Assembly (NCBI GenBank): GCA_036897095.1
Contig: JAYMSP010000191.1
Location: 1 to 64,000 of the forward strand
Reading direction: 5' to 3'
Source of the DNA: Plantago elongata
Taxonomy: Eukaryota > Streptophyta > Magnoliopsida > Lamiales > Plantaginaceae
Length of the DNA: 64,000 bases
The translations under genes and the position numbers were made by a program. This document shows positions 61,570 to 64,000 of the stretch, piece by piece. The notes under the pieces are model-generated. The model saw only the letters and a program-made list of their open reading frames with translations, was not told where the DNA came from and did not search any database. Numbering within the stretch: position 1 is the first letter of the stretch; each line of letters starts with the position of its first letter.

Positions 61570-62565
61570 TATGGGAGACTGGGAGAGTGTACCCGTGTAG
61601 GATGAATCAACTGAAACTATAGTCAGCTTGGTTAAAATATACTATATATTATTCACTGGAAAGGATGAATCAACTAGAAATATAGGCACGCTAGCTGCAG
61701 TTCATGCGATTGTCTCGTATACATGAAAGGATTTATTAATTAACCAGAATCTCATGAATTAAGTATGACATGAATCCATGGTCCTACCCCTTATGTAGGG
61801 CTTATTCAACAACAACTATAAAACTCCAAGTACAGAAAAAGAAATGAATATGTTTGCAAATAAACTGAATTCTATTCAGAATTTAAACAAAATATCAATC
61901 TAAGAGTTAATTAGAAAATGAGCTATGAACTGTTTATATAAACATCTACATAAACTAAAAATAATTGTAATGTACTACTCTAACTTCCTAGAGTTCAACT
62001 ATAATTAATAACTAAAATGGTACAAATCTTGGTGCTTTGTGTACAACTCGGAATATGAGAAACGTTGATGGACAAATCATCGAGCAAAACAACAAGAAGC
62101 TTCCATTTCTTCTTCCATCCTCGTGTCCTTTGTTGCTGCTTTGAATCTTCAAACCGTTCTTGATATCAAACCTGTAAACTTACGATATCAGAGTGTCAAA
62201 TTCCAAGTAGGCTACAAGGCCAAACTCGATATATGTTGAAAGTTTACTTCTATCTTCGGTTCTCTAGTTAGGTGCACCCTGATTGATATCATGCACTTCT
62301 TAAGTAGTTATTGGGATATGACAAATTAAGCATGCAAACAAGATTCCATGCATTTTTAAAATGTGCCGCTTATATATATGTAATATATTATGATGATTGT
62401 GATTATTTAATATATATCATGTGAATAATATAATTATAAATACTATATTATGATAATTGTTTATTCAATATATCTAGCCTAGCACTGTTTTTCACTGGTA
62501 TCCGTTTATGTGACTAATCTGGTATCCGCTTATGTGACTAATCTAGCCTAGCATTGTCGGACCCT
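61570..62565. other. Intergenic region with a short tandem repeat
   Basis: No gene. GGTATCCGYTTATGTGACTA occurs twice in tandem (about 62497 and 62521), and an AT-rich stretch with ATATTATGAT repeats lies at 62384-62480. Confidence 0.55.
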
Positions 62566-62569
62566 TCTT

Positions 62570-62690
62570 TAGAAGGCGGCTCTGCACGCGGTGTTATTTA
62601 CATTCACAAGGCTCGAACTCGAAACCTCACTTAAGTGAACTCATGTCCTTTACCACTTGTACTAACAATTGTTGGTTTCTATTTTCCCTT
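62570..62690 (-). mobile_element. tRNA-derived SINE
   Basis: On the minus strand TAGTACAAGTGGTAAAGGAC (about 62665-62646) resembles an RNA polymerase III A box, and GTTTCGAGTTCGAGCC (62625-62610) resembles a B box, about 40 bases apart as in tRNA-derived promoters. The sequence is not a foldable tRNA by eye. This is the head structure of plant SINEs. The 3' end and target duplication were not resolved. Confidence 0.5.
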
Positions 62691-62699
62691 TTCATGCAA

Positions 62700-63610
62700 C
62701 TATTAGAGTGATTTCACACATCTTAAATTGATGGAAATAGAAAATCACCCACAACAAGAATCGCAATCTTGAAACTCTAAGATCGAGGTACGCACGTATT
62801 ACGATAATTAGACTAGTCCAAGACTAACATAAACATGAACTACAGGATTTTCTAGGGTTAGATAAGGTTGTACTTGATCTAACGTTAGATATCGTTGTAC
62901 TTTCAATCTCAACTATTTAAATTAACATGATTCAATTTAGACCATCAATTCAAATACAACTAATTACCACTAACCAATATGAGTCGGAACAAGGAAACCG
63001 CGCTAGCCATTACCCAAGTTTGGGCTGAAATAATTGAACAGGCCGAGTCATAACCAGACTGGTTTGGTTTTGATTAATTTCATAAATTCGAACAAAATTG
63101 AGACTTTTGAGTTTTGATCCCATGACCTCTTGAAAGACTACTAAAGAGCCAATCAACAAAGCTAATTATATATTATGTACATACTTGTGATGTTTCAGAA
63201 ATATTCATTATTTACACTATAATTTTTGTTGTTGTTATCACAAATTTTTACATTCACGGGTCACGGCCTCTTTTTATATTAAAATAATCCACATCTTCTA
63301 TCTATTTTGAACATAATAATTTAGAATAAGTAAATACATACATATAATTTAATTTTATAGTATATACTAATCTATTTTGAATCTTATAAATTTCAAATAA
63401 ATGAGAATATCATTAACATATAATAATATAATTAGTATTACTAATTTTTATGATTAATTACTAATTCTGTAAATAACTTAGTCGATTATTAAACTCTATA
63501 AATCTGATAAACAAAACACTATAAATTAGGTTTTCTTAGAATCTCAATTCATAAATTTATTTAAAACATATAAGTATATTAAAATTGTTATTAATTTGAT
63601 GATTACTAAT
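62700..63610. other. AT-rich intergenic region
   Basis: No gene or repeat was recognised. Confidence 0.55.
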
Positions 63611-63615
63611 TATTA

Positions 63616-63826
63616 CTTCTCTATTCCAATTTCATCTTCATATATTTCATTTTGATTCATCCCAATTCATATATACATTATCTCTCCCCTATATTTTATT
63701 CACTATTTATCATACGTTATTCACTCTGTTTCCTACTTTATCACCATCTCTTCTATTAACTTTATACACTTTTATTTTACATCTTGTGTATGGACCAACA
63801 AGAACATGAAAACGAGACGAAGAGAG
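63616..63826. mobile_element. Stowaway-like MITE, about 210 bp
   Basis: The left end (CTTCTCTATTCCAATTTCATC) and the reverse complement of the right end (CTCTCTTCGTCTCGTTTTCAT) are imperfect inverted repeats. TA follows the right end, and the inside is pyrimidine-rich with CACTATTTATCA and ACTTTATCACC phrases typical of these MITEs. It resembles 42893-43097 in its ends. More decayed than 60254-60504. Confidence 0.45.
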
Positions 63827-64000
63827 TATATTTATGAATATGTACAGTTGTTTATAAAGCAATTATTGCGCCTTCGCCAAATAAAATTTTAATTTGTATA
63901 TTTATTAAAAGCAATTTATCTAAAAAGTAGTTACTCATTCTTACGTAAGAGTAATTTGATCTCATGATGGCCACCATTCGCTCTTTATCAATTAAGTTGA

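Noticed and set aside
62600-62670. tRNA gene
   Set aside because: A- and B-box-like motifs are present but no cloverleaf with matching acceptor stem is apparent; a SINE fits better.

Overview
The window is plant nuclear DNA, almost certainly a eudicot. The genes carry many short introns with GT-AG borders, the background is very AT-rich, and plant-only families are present (cysteine-rich receptor kinase, UGT73 glucosyltransferase, pectinesterase, CYP97C carotenoid hydroxylase, NT-C2 coiled-coil protein). I cannot name the species. There is no sign of a bacterial-type system, CRISPR array, rRNA or tRNA gene.

Layout. 1-7.2 kb holds repeats: a broken Ty1/copia element (about 1.85-4.95 kb, minus strand) that abuts an exon-like open frame, and a Mutator-like element with a perfect 9-bp target duplication (5723-6733). 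7.25-9.94 kb is a complete cysteine-rich receptor-like kinase (minus, 7 exons). Its upstream region carries a nested MITE and resembles a block at 430-600, which hints at a second receptor kinase just beyond the left edge. 13.56-13.90 kb is a 348-bp TRIM retroelement. 13.97-15.73 kb is a UGT73-type glucosyltransferase (minus, 2 exons). 16.6-19.75 kb holds two copia fragments, followed by a DUF295-like remnant. 20.56-22.15 kb is a pectinesterase (minus, 5 exons). 23.59-25.36 kb looks like a solo LTR of a Ty3/gypsy element.

28.1-35.75 kb is a 1490-residue NT-C2/coiled-coil protein (minus, 8 exons). Its last intron holds a hAT-like element with an 8-bp target duplication and two tandem duplications. 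37.1-40.8 kb is LUT1/CYP97C1 (minus, 9 exons, one with a GC donor). 43.8-46.7 kb is a decaying CNNM/DUF21-CBS gene (plus). A small relic of the LUT1 exon 1/intron 1 border lies at 47.2-47.4 kb. 49.9-50.7 kb is the 3' end of a LINE. 51.9-53.5 kb is a complete 2-oxoglutarate/Fe(II) dioxygenase (minus, 4 exons). From 53.6 to 64 kb I find no gene, only decayed repeats: a second TRIM of the same family, another TRIM-like element, Stowaway MITEs, a 54-bp minisatellite and a tRNA-derived SINE.

The genes have unrelated roles: signalling at the cell surface, small-molecule glucosylation, wall pectin modification, organelle/trafficking scaffold, plastid lutein synthesis and oxidative metabolism. They look like ordinary neighbours, not a cluster. 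For the six intact genes, the exon models given here sum to whole codons and keep the key catalytic or heme residues. I found no convincing undescribed system. The best observations concern repeat structure, a GC-AG intron, gene relics and the duplicated receptor-kinase upstream region.
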